From: Syngnathus acus
Taxonomy: Eukaryota; Chordata; Actinopteri; Syngnathiformes; Syngnathidae
Assembly (NCBI RefSeq): GCF_901709675.1
Contig: NC_051108.1
Coordinates: forward strand, 2,854,001 to 2,918,000
Reading direction: 5' to 3'
Length of the DNA stretch: 64,000 nucleotides
The position numbers and the translations under genes were made by a program. This document shows, piece by piece, positions 53,001 to 57,612 of the stretch (positions are counted from its first letter, which is position 1; each line of letters opens with the position of its first letter). Below the pieces are notes generated by a model. That model was not told where the DNA came from, searched no databases, and saw only the letters and a list, made by a program, of their open reading frames with translations.

Positions 53001-53821
53001 GCCATTGCAAAAACCCTTCCAGGAGTACTTAACAGACACTTCTATAAGAGTTAGCTAAATGCCAGAGAGGTTGGTTTTTAATAACGATAAGCAAGACATA
53101 TATATAGCGTTGCGTTGTCATGGTAACAAAGTCAATCTTTTCCAGCTGCGATCACTGGTTTACTAAAAACATTTTTTTTTTGCAAGACCAGCTTACTCAA
53201 CATTGCACGCGTGTTTTTACTTAAGAGACTTTTCACATTGTAAAGTGGGCAACCTTCCCTGTTCCCCTCTTTTGATTAATGACCTCCTGTTCTTAATTAG
53301 ACCCTCAACCCCGAGGCAAGAAATTTTTAATTCCCCCCTCATCATCACCATCATGGAAAAACACAACAGATTACAGAGGGGGGGGGGGGAGTGTGAGTAG
53401 AATGTGTTTTAATTGCTTTACTAATGTGAGACCAGGACAAATATCACGGAAATATCCTCTTAATGGCGGCAAAGTAAGAAAACGTGGCGATACAAAACAA
53501 AATGGAGCCACTACCAAATTCTTCAACTGGTTGGGTCCACATTATTGCTAATTCTTAACATATTTGCAAATGAAGAAAAAAATATATACCGTAATTTCCG
53601 GACTATAAGGCGCACCGGATTATAAACCGCACCAGCTAAGACTCAAAATTTGCGAAACAAAGTCGCAGTTTATAGTCCGAAATTTACGGTAGTCTCACCT
53701 TTGGGCAGGTATGGGGATATGTAGGGCACTTCCTGGGTGTTGATGTGAGTCCAGTCAAAGTCGTCATAAGGATCTTGTTGGTAGTCACATTTGGAGAAGC
53801 CATCGTCAAACGTGCAGCTTC
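23148..53821 (-). CDS. ptprk: ptprk: receptor-type tyrosine-protein phosphatase kappa, 36 coding exons, 5' partial
   Basis: Single-pass cell-surface phosphatase of the R2B family (PTPRK, M, T, U). It adheres homophilically through its ectodomain and dephosphorylates junctional proteins. The exons join in frame to 1409 residues plus stop; the signal-peptide exon is beyond position 64000. Order counted from the first residue here: MAM 1-159, Ig 160-256 (CIATGRD and YRCVTQSE cysteines), four fibronectin III repeats 257-696, a probable furin site RRARR near 602, transmembrane helix about 716-738, juxtamembrane region 739-856, D1 about 857-1148 and D2 1149-1409. D1 has KNRYGN, WPDHG (Asp near 1020) and the catalytic loop [10 protein letters not shown] (Cys near 1052). 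D2 keeps HCLNGGGRSG (Cys near 1346) but has GWAGH in place of WPD, so it is probably inactive as in the family. [12 protein letters not shown] and [12 protein letters not shown] identify PTPRK over PTPRM/T/U. Mammalian proteins are about 1440 residues, matching this length plus exon 1. Confidence 0.95.
23274..23409 (-). CDS. ptprk: ptprk D2 exon, NGGGRSG loop
   Basis: 136 bp. Encodes [20 protein letters not shown] and [18 protein letters not shown]. The split leucine codon joins it to HCL of the previous exon. Confidence 0.94.
23642..23805 (-). CDS. ptprk: ptprk D2 exon, ends at HCL
   Basis: 164 bp. Encodes [31 protein letters not shown] and TIVHC. The catalytic-type aspartate of WPD is absent (GWAGH). 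The donor is CCT|GTGAGT. Confidence 0.94.
23873..23998 (-). CDS. ptprk: ptprk D2 exon, PTPRK-diagnostic
   Basis: 126 bp. Encodes [20 protein letters not shown] and [18 protein letters not shown]. This segment distinguishes PTPRK from its three paralogues. Confidence 0.95.
24042..24144. repeat. Short inverted-repeat element, copy 3
   Basis: About 103 bp. The left end GTAATTTTTGGACTATAAGC is matched on the right by CTTTATAGTC...TTTACGGTA, with a GCCGCACCAGCTAAAAC centre shared with 49098 and 53587. It makes up most of the 174-bp ptprk intron in which it sits. Confidence 0.82.
24173..24304 (-). CDS. ptprk: ptprk D2 exon
   Basis: 132 bp. Encodes [20 protein letters not shown] and [19 protein letters not shown]. 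Confidence 0.95.
24305..25384 (-). other. ptprk intron with a 92-bp palindromic element
   Basis: 1080 bp. Apart from the element at 25195-25286 and short A/T runs, nothing is recognised. Confidence 0.85.
25195..25286. repeat. 92-bp MITE-like element
   Basis: ACTGGTCAAAAGTTTTAGAA at the left end and TTCTAAAATGTTTGACCAGT at the right are reverse complements with two mismatches. The internal region is short and noncoding. Confidence 0.75.
25385..25558 (-). CDS. ptprk: ptprk D2 first exon
   Basis: 174 bp, phase 0. Encodes [20 protein letters not shown] and [20 protein letters not shown]. Confidence 0.95.
25663..25812 (-). CDS. ptprk: ptprk D1-D2 linker exon
   Basis: 150 bp. Encodes [20 protein letters not shown] and [17 protein letters not shown], closing D1. 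Confidence 0.95.
25813..26514 (-). other. ptprk intron, 702 bp
   Basis: AT-rich; no repeat family or RNA gene is recognised. Confidence 0.85.
26515..26650 (-). CDS. ptprk: ptprk D1 exon, catalytic loop second half
   Basis: 136 bp. Completes the signature loop with [20 protein letters not shown], then [20 protein letters not shown] and MVQTE. The serine codon of HCS is split across the junction. Confidence 0.96.
26730..26884 (-). CDS. ptprk: ptprk D1 exon, WPD loop and catalytic Cys
   Basis: 155 bp. Contains [19 protein letters not shown] (general-acid Asp) and IVVHC with the nucleophilic cysteine of D1. Confidence 0.96.
26962..27078 (-). CDS. ptprk: ptprk D1 exon
   Basis: 117 bp. Encodes [20 protein letters not shown] and [14 protein letters not shown]. 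Confidence 0.95.
27166..27263 (-). CDS. ptprk: ptprk D1 exon
   Basis: 98 bp. Encodes [20 protein letters not shown] and [12 protein letters not shown]. Confidence 0.95.
27343..27379 (-). CDS. ptprk: ptprk D1 exon, 37 bp
   Basis: Encodes [12 protein letters not shown] with clear splice sites on both sides. It follows either the microexon or, if that is skipped, the exon at 28454. Confidence 0.93.
27773..27790 (-). CDS. ptprk: ptprk 18-bp microexon
   Basis: Encodes IWLYRD between NYID and GYQRPSHY. The acceptor CCTGTAG and donor GAT|GTAAGT flank exactly 18 bases, so including or skipping it keeps the frame. As I recall, some mammalian PTPRK isoforms carry the same six residues at this point in D1. 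Confidence 0.85.
27791..28453 (-). other. ptprk intron, 663 bp
   Basis: Contains GGAAGGAAGGAAGC-type purine tracts near 27832-27860 and a T run at about 27986. No element is recognised. Confidence 0.8.
28454..28530 (-). CDS. ptprk: ptprk D1 exon
   Basis: 77 bp. Encodes [20 protein letters not shown] and ANYID. The start is fixed by the split tyrosine codon. Confidence 0.95.
28734..28821 (-). CDS. ptprk: ptprk D1 first exon
   Basis: 88 bp. Encodes [20 protein letters not shown] and KNRYGNIIA, the phosphotyrosine-recognition start of D1. Confidence 0.95.
28908..29095 (-). CDS. ptprk: ptprk juxtamembrane exon
   Basis: 188 bp. Encodes [40 protein letters not shown] and the wedge-type region [19 protein letters not shown]. 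Confidence 0.95.
29096..30926 (-). other. ptprk intron, 1831 bp
   Basis: Holds inverted-repeat copy 4 at 29170-29552. The remainder shows no recognised element or exon. Confidence 0.85.
29170..29552. repeat. Long inverted-repeat element, copy 4
   Basis: Starts TACCGTATTTCCCGGACTAC and ends ATCGTCCGGAAAATAC. The interior (CATTAATGCATCATGTCAGA, AAATAATGATCCATCGTCTT, TTCATGACACAATGCTT) is nearly the same as in 51576-51991 and 63087-63491. The last bases of the right end have decayed. Confidence 0.88.
30927..31081 (-). CDS. ptprk: ptprk juxtamembrane exon
   Basis: 155 bp. Encodes [39 protein letters not shown] and TFMDTHNNR. The donor AGAT|GTACAA is weak but gives the split tyrosine codon that family alignment requires. 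Confidence 0.9.
31082..33867 (-). other. ptprk intron, 2786 bp
   Basis: Contains homopolymer runs at 31096, 31938, 32090, 32420 (C run), 32461 and 32612. No transposon, exon or RNA gene is recognised. Confidence 0.75.
33868..34003 (-). CDS. ptprk: ptprk transmembrane exon
   Basis: 136 bp. Encodes [20 protein letters not shown], the hydrophobic helix [20 protein letters not shown], then VKK as the stop-transfer signal. Confidence 0.95.
34976..35690 (+). mobile_element. LINE (non-LTR retrotransposon) 3' fragment
   Basis: Frame 35043-35147 reads [20 protein letters not shown] then [14 protein letters not shown] and stop, the usual C-terminal end of fish LINE reverse transcriptase proteins. About 540 bases of AT-rich 3' UTR follow, ending in an A-rich tail near 35665-35690. 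It is 5'-truncated and antisense to ptprk. Confidence 0.75.
35464..35496. repeat. TA microsatellite
   Basis: Alternating TA run within the LINE fragment's 3' part. Confidence 0.85.
36360..36562 (+). repeat. LINE-like 3' tail with simple repeats
   Basis: TA and AG runs (36408-36450) and TTTGTTTTT tracts lead to TTCGAAATAAAGATTCATTC, a terminus common to fish LINE 3' ends. No coding part remains. Confidence 0.45.
36583..36612. repeat. TA microsatellite
   Basis: About 15 alternating TA units. Confidence 0.88.
37487..37523 (-). CDS. ptprk: ptprk exon, 37 bp, end of the fourth FN3 repeat
   Basis: Encodes [12 protein letters not shown]. The acceptor CCTTTAG and donor AAAG|GTAAGA match the family's 37-bp exon. 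Confidence 0.93.
37654..37864. mobile_element. 211-bp palindromic MITE
   Basis: TACAGGACTGTCTCAGAAAA at the left and CGAGACAGTCCTGTA at the right; the arms stay complementary for about 70 bases (GAATATTGTGATAAAG against CTTGATCACATTATTC). It is flanked by TA and has no coding capacity. Confidence 0.88.
37974..38007. repeat. CT microsatellite
   Basis: About 16 uninterrupted CT units. Confidence 0.9.
38340..38414 (-). CDS. ptprk: ptprk FN3 exon 12c
   Basis: 75 bp, phase 0. Encodes [20 protein letters not shown] and SSTER. It joins TYQ of the preceding exon across a GC-AG intron. Confidence 0.92.
38415..38496 (-). other. 82-bp GC-AG intron of ptprk
   Basis: On the minus strand it starts CAG|GCATGA and ends ATCCTCAG. 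Reading through meets TGA within three codons of the junction, so removal is required. It lies inside what I recall as a single mammalian exon. Confidence 0.75.
38497..38619 (-). CDS. ptprk: ptprk FN3 exon 12b
   Basis: 123 bp, phase 0. Encodes [39 protein letters not shown]. Confidence 0.92.
38725..38797 (-). CDS. ptprk: ptprk exon 12a with proprotein cleavage site
   Basis: 73 bp. Encodes [20 protein letters not shown] and DCFE. RRARR fits the furin-type site at which R2B receptors are cut into two noncovalently joined subunits. Confidence 0.93.
38884..39193. repeat. Inverted-repeat element, copy 5
   Basis: TACCGTATTTTCCGCACTAT to ATAGTGCGGAAAATACGGTA. It has an internally duplicated GGGCCATTCATTGAAGGTGC unit (about 39067 and 39130) and the GCAGGCGTGTCCAAAGTCCG fragment. 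It ends 30 bp from the next ptprk exon. Confidence 0.9.
39224..39329 (-). CDS. ptprk: ptprk FN3 exon 11
   Basis: 106 bp. Encodes [20 protein letters not shown] and [15 protein letters not shown]. One codon longer than the mammalian size I recall. Confidence 0.93.
39416..39614 (-). CDS. ptprk: ptprk FN3 exon 10
   Basis: 199 bp. Encodes [40 protein letters not shown] and [18 protein letters not shown]. Confidence 0.94.
39690..39799 (-). CDS. ptprk: ptprk FN3 exon 9
   Basis: 110 bp. Encodes [20 protein letters not shown] and [16 protein letters not shown]. Confidence 0.94.
39873..39992 (-). CDS. ptprk: ptprk FN3 exon 8b
   Basis: 120 bp. Encodes [20 protein letters not shown] and [19 protein letters not shown]. 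It is separated from 8a by a 65-bp intron. Confidence 0.94.
40058..40240 (-). CDS. ptprk: ptprk FN3 exon 8a
   Basis: 183 bp. Encodes [40 protein letters not shown] and [11 protein letters not shown]. Together with 8b it totals 303 bp. Confidence 0.94.
40241..44203 (-). other. ptprk intron, 3963 bp
   Basis: Starts with an AT-rich duplicated block (40563-40960). The remainder has C runs at 43946-43978 and A runs. No exon or known transposon is recognised. Confidence 0.8.
40563..40960. repeat. AT-rich duplicated palindromic block
   Basis: GATTTGTTTTTCATATTTTA followed by ACAAATC recurs near 40592 and 40721, and ATAACAATAT(G/A)TAAAAAATA recurs near 40629 and 40928. Each unit can fold back on itself. 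Confidence 0.65.
44204..44384 (-). CDS. ptprk: ptprk FN3 exon 7b
   Basis: 181 bp. Encodes [40 protein letters not shown] and [10 protein letters not shown]. Confidence 0.95.
44496..44608 (-). CDS. ptprk: ptprk FN3 exon 7a
   Basis: 113 bp. Encodes [20 protein letters not shown] and [17 protein letters not shown]. With 7b it totals 294 bp; a 111-bp intron separates them. Confidence 0.94.
44769..44880. repeat. Short inverted-repeat element, copy 6
   Basis: TTACCGTAAATGTCCGACTA to AGTCTGAAAATTACGGTAA, 112 bp, TA-flanked. The interior carries a second GTCCAGTGCGGCTTATAGTC unit. Confidence 0.87.
45855..45890. repeat. Solitary terminal repeat of the same family
   Basis: TACCGTATTTTCCCGACTAT with GGCGCAGCTAAAAT. 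No matching right end was found nearby, so this is a broken copy. Confidence 0.7.
46194..46217. repeat. TG microsatellite
   Basis: About 12 uninterrupted TG units. Confidence 0.88.
47458..47632 (-). CDS. ptprk: ptprk Ig exon 6
   Basis: 175 bp. Encodes [40 protein letters not shown] and LIVR. It carries the second Ig cysteine. Confidence 0.95.
47704..47819 (-). CDS. ptprk: ptprk Ig exon 5
   Basis: 116 bp. Encodes [20 protein letters not shown] and [18 protein letters not shown], with the first Ig cysteine. Confidence 0.95.
47820..48926 (-). other. ptprk intron, 1107 bp
   Basis: Contains CA/TG-rich stretches near 48145-48190. A 210-codon opposite-strand open frame (48309-48941) overlaps it but shows no family signature. 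Confidence 0.8.
48927..49008 (-). CDS. ptprk: ptprk MAM exon 4
   Basis: 82 bp. Encodes [20 protein letters not shown] and QVLSYPC, ending the MAM domain with its last conserved cysteine. Confidence 0.95.
49009..50900 (-). other. ptprk intron, 1892 bp
   Basis: Holds the short element at 49098-49193 and G runs at 49023 and 50213. Nothing else is recognised. Confidence 0.8.
49098..49193. repeat. Short inverted-repeat element, copy 7
   Basis: TACCGTAATTTTCGGACTAT to CGTCCGAAATTTACGGTA, 96 bp, TA-flanked. The centre GCCGCACCAGCTAGAACACG matches the copies at 24042 and 53587. Confidence 0.9.
50901..50959 (-). CDS. ptprk: ptprk MAM exon 3c
   Basis: 59 bp. Encodes [19 protein letters not shown]. 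Confidence 0.95.
51036..51087 (-). CDS. ptprk: ptprk MAM exon 3b
   Basis: 52 bp. Encodes [17 protein letters not shown] plus one base. Flanked by introns of 80 and 76 bp. Confidence 0.93.
51168..51328 (-). CDS. ptprk: ptprk MAM exon 3a
   Basis: 161 bp. Encodes [40 protein letters not shown] and TLNVRVK. Exons 3a+3b+3c total 272 bp. Confidence 0.95.
51576..51991. repeat. Long inverted-repeat element, copy 8
   Basis: TACCGTATTTTCCGGACTAT to ATAGTCCGGAAAATACGGTA with intact ends and TA on both sides, 416 bp. The internal sequence is shared with 29170 and 63087. No open frame of note. Confidence 0.92.
53587..53691. repeat. Short inverted-repeat element, copy 9, next to a splice donor
   Basis: TACCGTAATTTCCGGACTAT to ATAGTCCGAAATTTACGGTA, 105 bp. 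Its right end lies directly beside the donor of ptprk exon 2 (minus-strand GTGAGA at 53698-53693). Confidence 0.92.
53699..53821 (-). CDS. ptprk: ptprk MAM exon 2
   Basis: 123 bp, phase 1 in and out. Encodes [20 protein letters not shown] and [20 protein letters not shown], the start of the MAM domain. It is the most 5' ptprk exon visible. Confidence 0.95.
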
Positions 53822-55559
53822 CTGTAGAAGCAGAACAAAAACGATTGGGCATTGGAGCGGAAGAGAGAAATGTCTGCAAGCTTGAATTAAGACAAAAGGT
53901 AATCGACCAAACTTTGCAATGCATCTCCATGTAATATTTCCGAGATGATTAATAGAGCACCACGAGTGGGAGCTCCAACAGTCATCCATCAAGGTTAGAC
54001 ACAATCACCCCTGACTCAATCATCAGCAGCCTTCAAGCGGATCATCTGAGCCCATCACCACCTCTGGGCAGGCGTGTGTGAGCTGGCCGCTGCAGGAACA
54101 GGGACAGCACCCCCCACTCTTCTAAACAGGAAGTCTCGCTAATACAGAGAGACGCTGCTTGTCCCTGGTGGCCAGCAGACCCAATCAACTCGCGATGATA
54201 CGTGGCTGATAGGAATGGCGCGCTGATTACAAGCGGCCGTCTGATTCATTGACCTCGGAGCGTTACGTGGTTTGTGTTAATAACACAGCTCCGAGGCATC
54301 ATACAAAAGAAAAGTTAAGTACCATCTGATACAAGTCTTTAATTGTTAGTGGGGACCAGGATTAGATGACTCCTCATGTTAGCTGCAATATGGTGTCAAT
54401 AAGTACCATCCAGAATTCGGTTTCATCAAACCAAGAGACCAAACATGACAGCTGATGATTGATTAAGTGACTAATAACCAGCTTTGCAGATCATAATGAT
54501 CCATTGTTCAGCACAAGATTAAAAAATGTGAGGAAAAAAAAAAGAAAACTTGAATGCAAATGAACTAATAGACAATTTCACATGAACGCTGTGGAGAATG
54601 CAAATTTGCTTTTTGTTCTCAACCATCTCATCTTCTGGTACATCTTGCTTTATCGCTACGGCGACCTAGGGCGGGCGGGCTGCAGCGCGCCATGATGTCG
54701 AGCATAACGACAGGCCTTGAGATCCCCCACCGATCCGAGTGGGAGCTCCAGTGGGAGACCAAGAGGAGACAGCCGCTGCCGCAGGAGAAACGCGTTAACG
54801 TCAAACTAAGTGACTGTTTTCGGCTGCCGGCCGCATCGCTGGCTGTGACTCACGGCCTCCGAGACGCATTGGATCACATTCCTCTTGGCGTTCTTTGGGG
54901 AAAAACCAGCCCGGGCTCCGTGCATTTCAGTCCAGTTCCGTTCGGTTTTGTTAAGTCTTTGTCACAACGACTTAATTCGTGGAGATGCCACTTTGTGCGT
55001 GGAGTGCGCCACTGACAACACGCATTTTTCAGCTTAACTCGGAAGCTAATTCGGCTGATCTTGAAATGTGATGACTTTGTGACCCCGCCGCTTGTGCGTC
55101 AGTTTACATGTTGCTGTCTGGTAGTTCTCTGCAAAGTGTGCATGGCCCTGCTTTGAGTCCACAGTAACCTTGTGTAGATTTGAGGTTAGGGACTTGCAAG
55201 ACAGCTTCACTTTATAAGGTATAGCCATGTAATCTATTGGAATCAAATACAGCACTGTCTAAAAGGTATTCATGGTGCATCTGGAAACTATTCACAGGTT
55301 TGCTCATTCCTCTTTGCAACATGGCTTATAATCCATCAGACTTGATGGAGAGCATGTGCGCACAGCCATTTTTGGATCTCTTCGGAGATGTTCAATCGGA
55401 TTCAAGTGTGGGCTCAAGAACATTCAGTCCTGAAGCCACTTTGTATCTTGTCATTATTGTGCTGGGAAAAGACATCGACCCAGTCTAAGGTCAAGAGCAC
55501 TTTGGAGTAGCTTTTTCAAACAACATGCTATCATCAACTGCGGGGATGATATGGTCAGG

Positions 55560-56023
55560 TACCGTATTTTCCGCACTACAAGGCGCACCGGATTAGAGGG
55601 CGCACCTTCAATGAATAGCCCATTTTAAAACTTTGTCCATATATAAGGCGCAGCGGATTATAAGGCGCACCTTCAATGAATGGCCCATTTTAAAACTTTG
55701 TCCATATATAAGATATATACCGTAATTTTCGGACTATAAGTCGCGGTTTTTTTCATAGTTTCGGTGGGGGGGCGACTTATACTCAGGAGCGACTTATATA
55801 CATATATATGGTTTTTTTCACTTTTTTGGGCATTTTATGGCTGGTGCGACTTATACTCCGGTGCGACTTATAGTCCGAAAATTACGGTACATTTGGTCCG
55901 TGGGCCGGACTTTGGACACGCCTGCTGTAGTGGCTCAATATTGGTCCATATATAAGGCGCACCTGATTATTTTGAGAAAATTGGAGGTTTTTAGGTGCGC
56001 TTTATAGTGCGGAAAATACGGTA
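55560..56023. repeat. Inverted-repeat element, copy 10, inserted in the Tc1 remnant
   Basis: TACCGTATTTTCCGCACTAC to ATAGTGCGGAAAATACGGTA. The flanks GGTCAGG and ATGAGCG rejoin as GGTCAGG-TA-ATGAGCG, which matches the Tc1 sequence with one TA, so the insertion duplicated TA. Confidence 0.9.
55718..55889. repeat. Inverted-repeat element, copy 11, nested inside copy 10
   Basis: TACCGTAATTTTCGGACTAT to ATAGTCCGAAAATTACGGTA, 172 bp, with its own internal GTGCGACTTATACTC units. It divides the host copy. Confidence 0.9.
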
Positions 56024-57364
56024 ATGAGCGTTGCCTGGTTTCCTCCAAACGTGATGACTGGCGTTCATGCCAACGATTCATTCCTCATCACAACAGAGAT
56101 TTTAGTCTCATCGAGCGTTTGGCAAATAATATCACAAATTGCAAAACAAATCGGTCTCATGTAACGACATAAATTGGAGAAAATCTCACCAACGTACAAT
56201 CCTACACCACTGCGCTACAACGAGGTTTAATGGTGGGCTCATGTTATCGACTTACTCGAAGGTTTGTATATCAATCGTGTGCTTTCTACACTTGAAATTG
56301 GAACACAAGAGGGGAAGTGAAATACCAGATGGCAGGAGATTGATGAGGTAAATTCCCACCATGTTAAACTTTACAAGTGGGAGGGGCATGAGATCACACA
56401 CACATTGAGCAAAACTCAACAAAAGCAACAATTAAAATGGGATGCAATAAAAGTGTATACCGTCCTTTTTAAGTACATTTAAACAGCATGTGTGTATGGT
56501 TTGAAAAATTTCAAAGTATAAGCACGAGCTCGTATCCAGATGGGGTCATTATGCCCCTTGCCCATTACTCCATTCACAAGGACACTGAGCGAGAGAAAAC
56601 GACTGCATGCTAATCACTTCCTAATCAGCTTCTGGGATTGGCTGCCTAGCTAATGAAATAATGGCGACTCATTTGCATAATAAAATAATTAGAGAAATTT
56701 GATAACCGCTCAAGGGCAGAGGGGGCAATATACGCGCGGTGACAAAGGACGGGTGCAATTTTCAACGGCGGCAAGACATTTGTCCCTGTCACTCAAAATG
56801 ATTTTGCAGTTATTTGTAAATGACCCCGACCTCCAAAAGGTCAAACGCAAGTGAAACACGGTTCTATCTAGGTTACCCCACGGGAGCCTCCAACAGAGCG
56901 TGTTAACCATGTTAATAGCTCATAATTAACTTGGATCACTCTTATGAGATAGGTTATAGTTGGTTCGTTTGCTAAATCTTGATTTCTGCTCCTATAAACA
57001 TATTGAAGCATGATGGAAGCTGTTGAATATTCGAGTTATCTGAAATTAGAGAAACTTCAAGAGTGCATCAAAATGCAGAAACCCGCTTTTTGCATGCTTT
57101 TGGTATTCATTTCCTCTCCTCCATTCTTACTCGCAGTCAAAACAATAAAAATCCTCTGCATCACTCATGTGAAATTTATTTACTGAAGGATGGTGTCATC
57201 ATAGTTTAATAACATCCACTGGTTTGAAATGAAAACAATGCATTTTAGATGAAGACTCCGAAAAACAGAGTTCAAGTAAAGACTATTTATGCACTAGGAT
57301 GAAAAACATTATGATAGTTAATAAATTTCGAATCACTTCGATATACGTATATATGACACCAGAG

Positions 57365-57612
57365 TACTTCATCTCGTTTAATACGGTCTCAGTTTCGAGC
57401 CTTACTTTTTTTTCTTTAACCAAGTTTAAGTTATACTTCTTCCCACTCCTTTTCAGGCATGTGAATATGATTTATGGTTTCTTTTTTTGGTTATATCTTG
57501 GTTGCTACTCTTTTAGTTTATATATAAATATATATATAATTTTTTTTGTCTTTTCATTTGTGTACAGTAATCTTTTTTTTTCACGTTTCAAACAAATGAA
57601 AAAATAAAATAA
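57365..57612 (+). mobile_element. LINE-like 3' tail
   Basis: AGTTATACTTCTTCCCACTC and CTTTTCAGGCATGTGAATAT followed by T-rich sequence and CACGTTTCAAACAAATGAAA resemble the 3' end of fish LINE elements. No coding remains. Confidence 0.45.

Larger units (their letters stand above)
51329..53698 (-). other. ptprk intron, 2370 bp
   Basis: Holds the long element 51576-51991 and the short one 53587-53691, plus A/G runs near 52790 and 53380. No exon is recognised. Confidence 0.85.
55248..56115 (-). mobile_element. Decayed Tc1/mariner-like transposon
   Basis: Read on the minus strand it matches the transposase end of fish Tc1 elements in pieces: ACGTTTGGAGGAAACCAGGC (about 56055), CTTGACCTTAGACTGGGTCG (about 55485), TTGAATCCGATTGAACATCT (about 55400) and GCAAAGAGGAATGAGCAAAC (about 55305), then a terminal GGTATTCATGG-type end. 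Large deletions have removed most of the coding sequence, and it is split by the insertion at 55560-56023. Confidence 0.85.

Noticed and set aside
23148-53821. Assignment to ptprm, ptprt or ptpru
   Set aside because: [24 protein letters not shown] and [14 protein letters not shown] fit PTPRK; the other three differ at these sites as I recall them.
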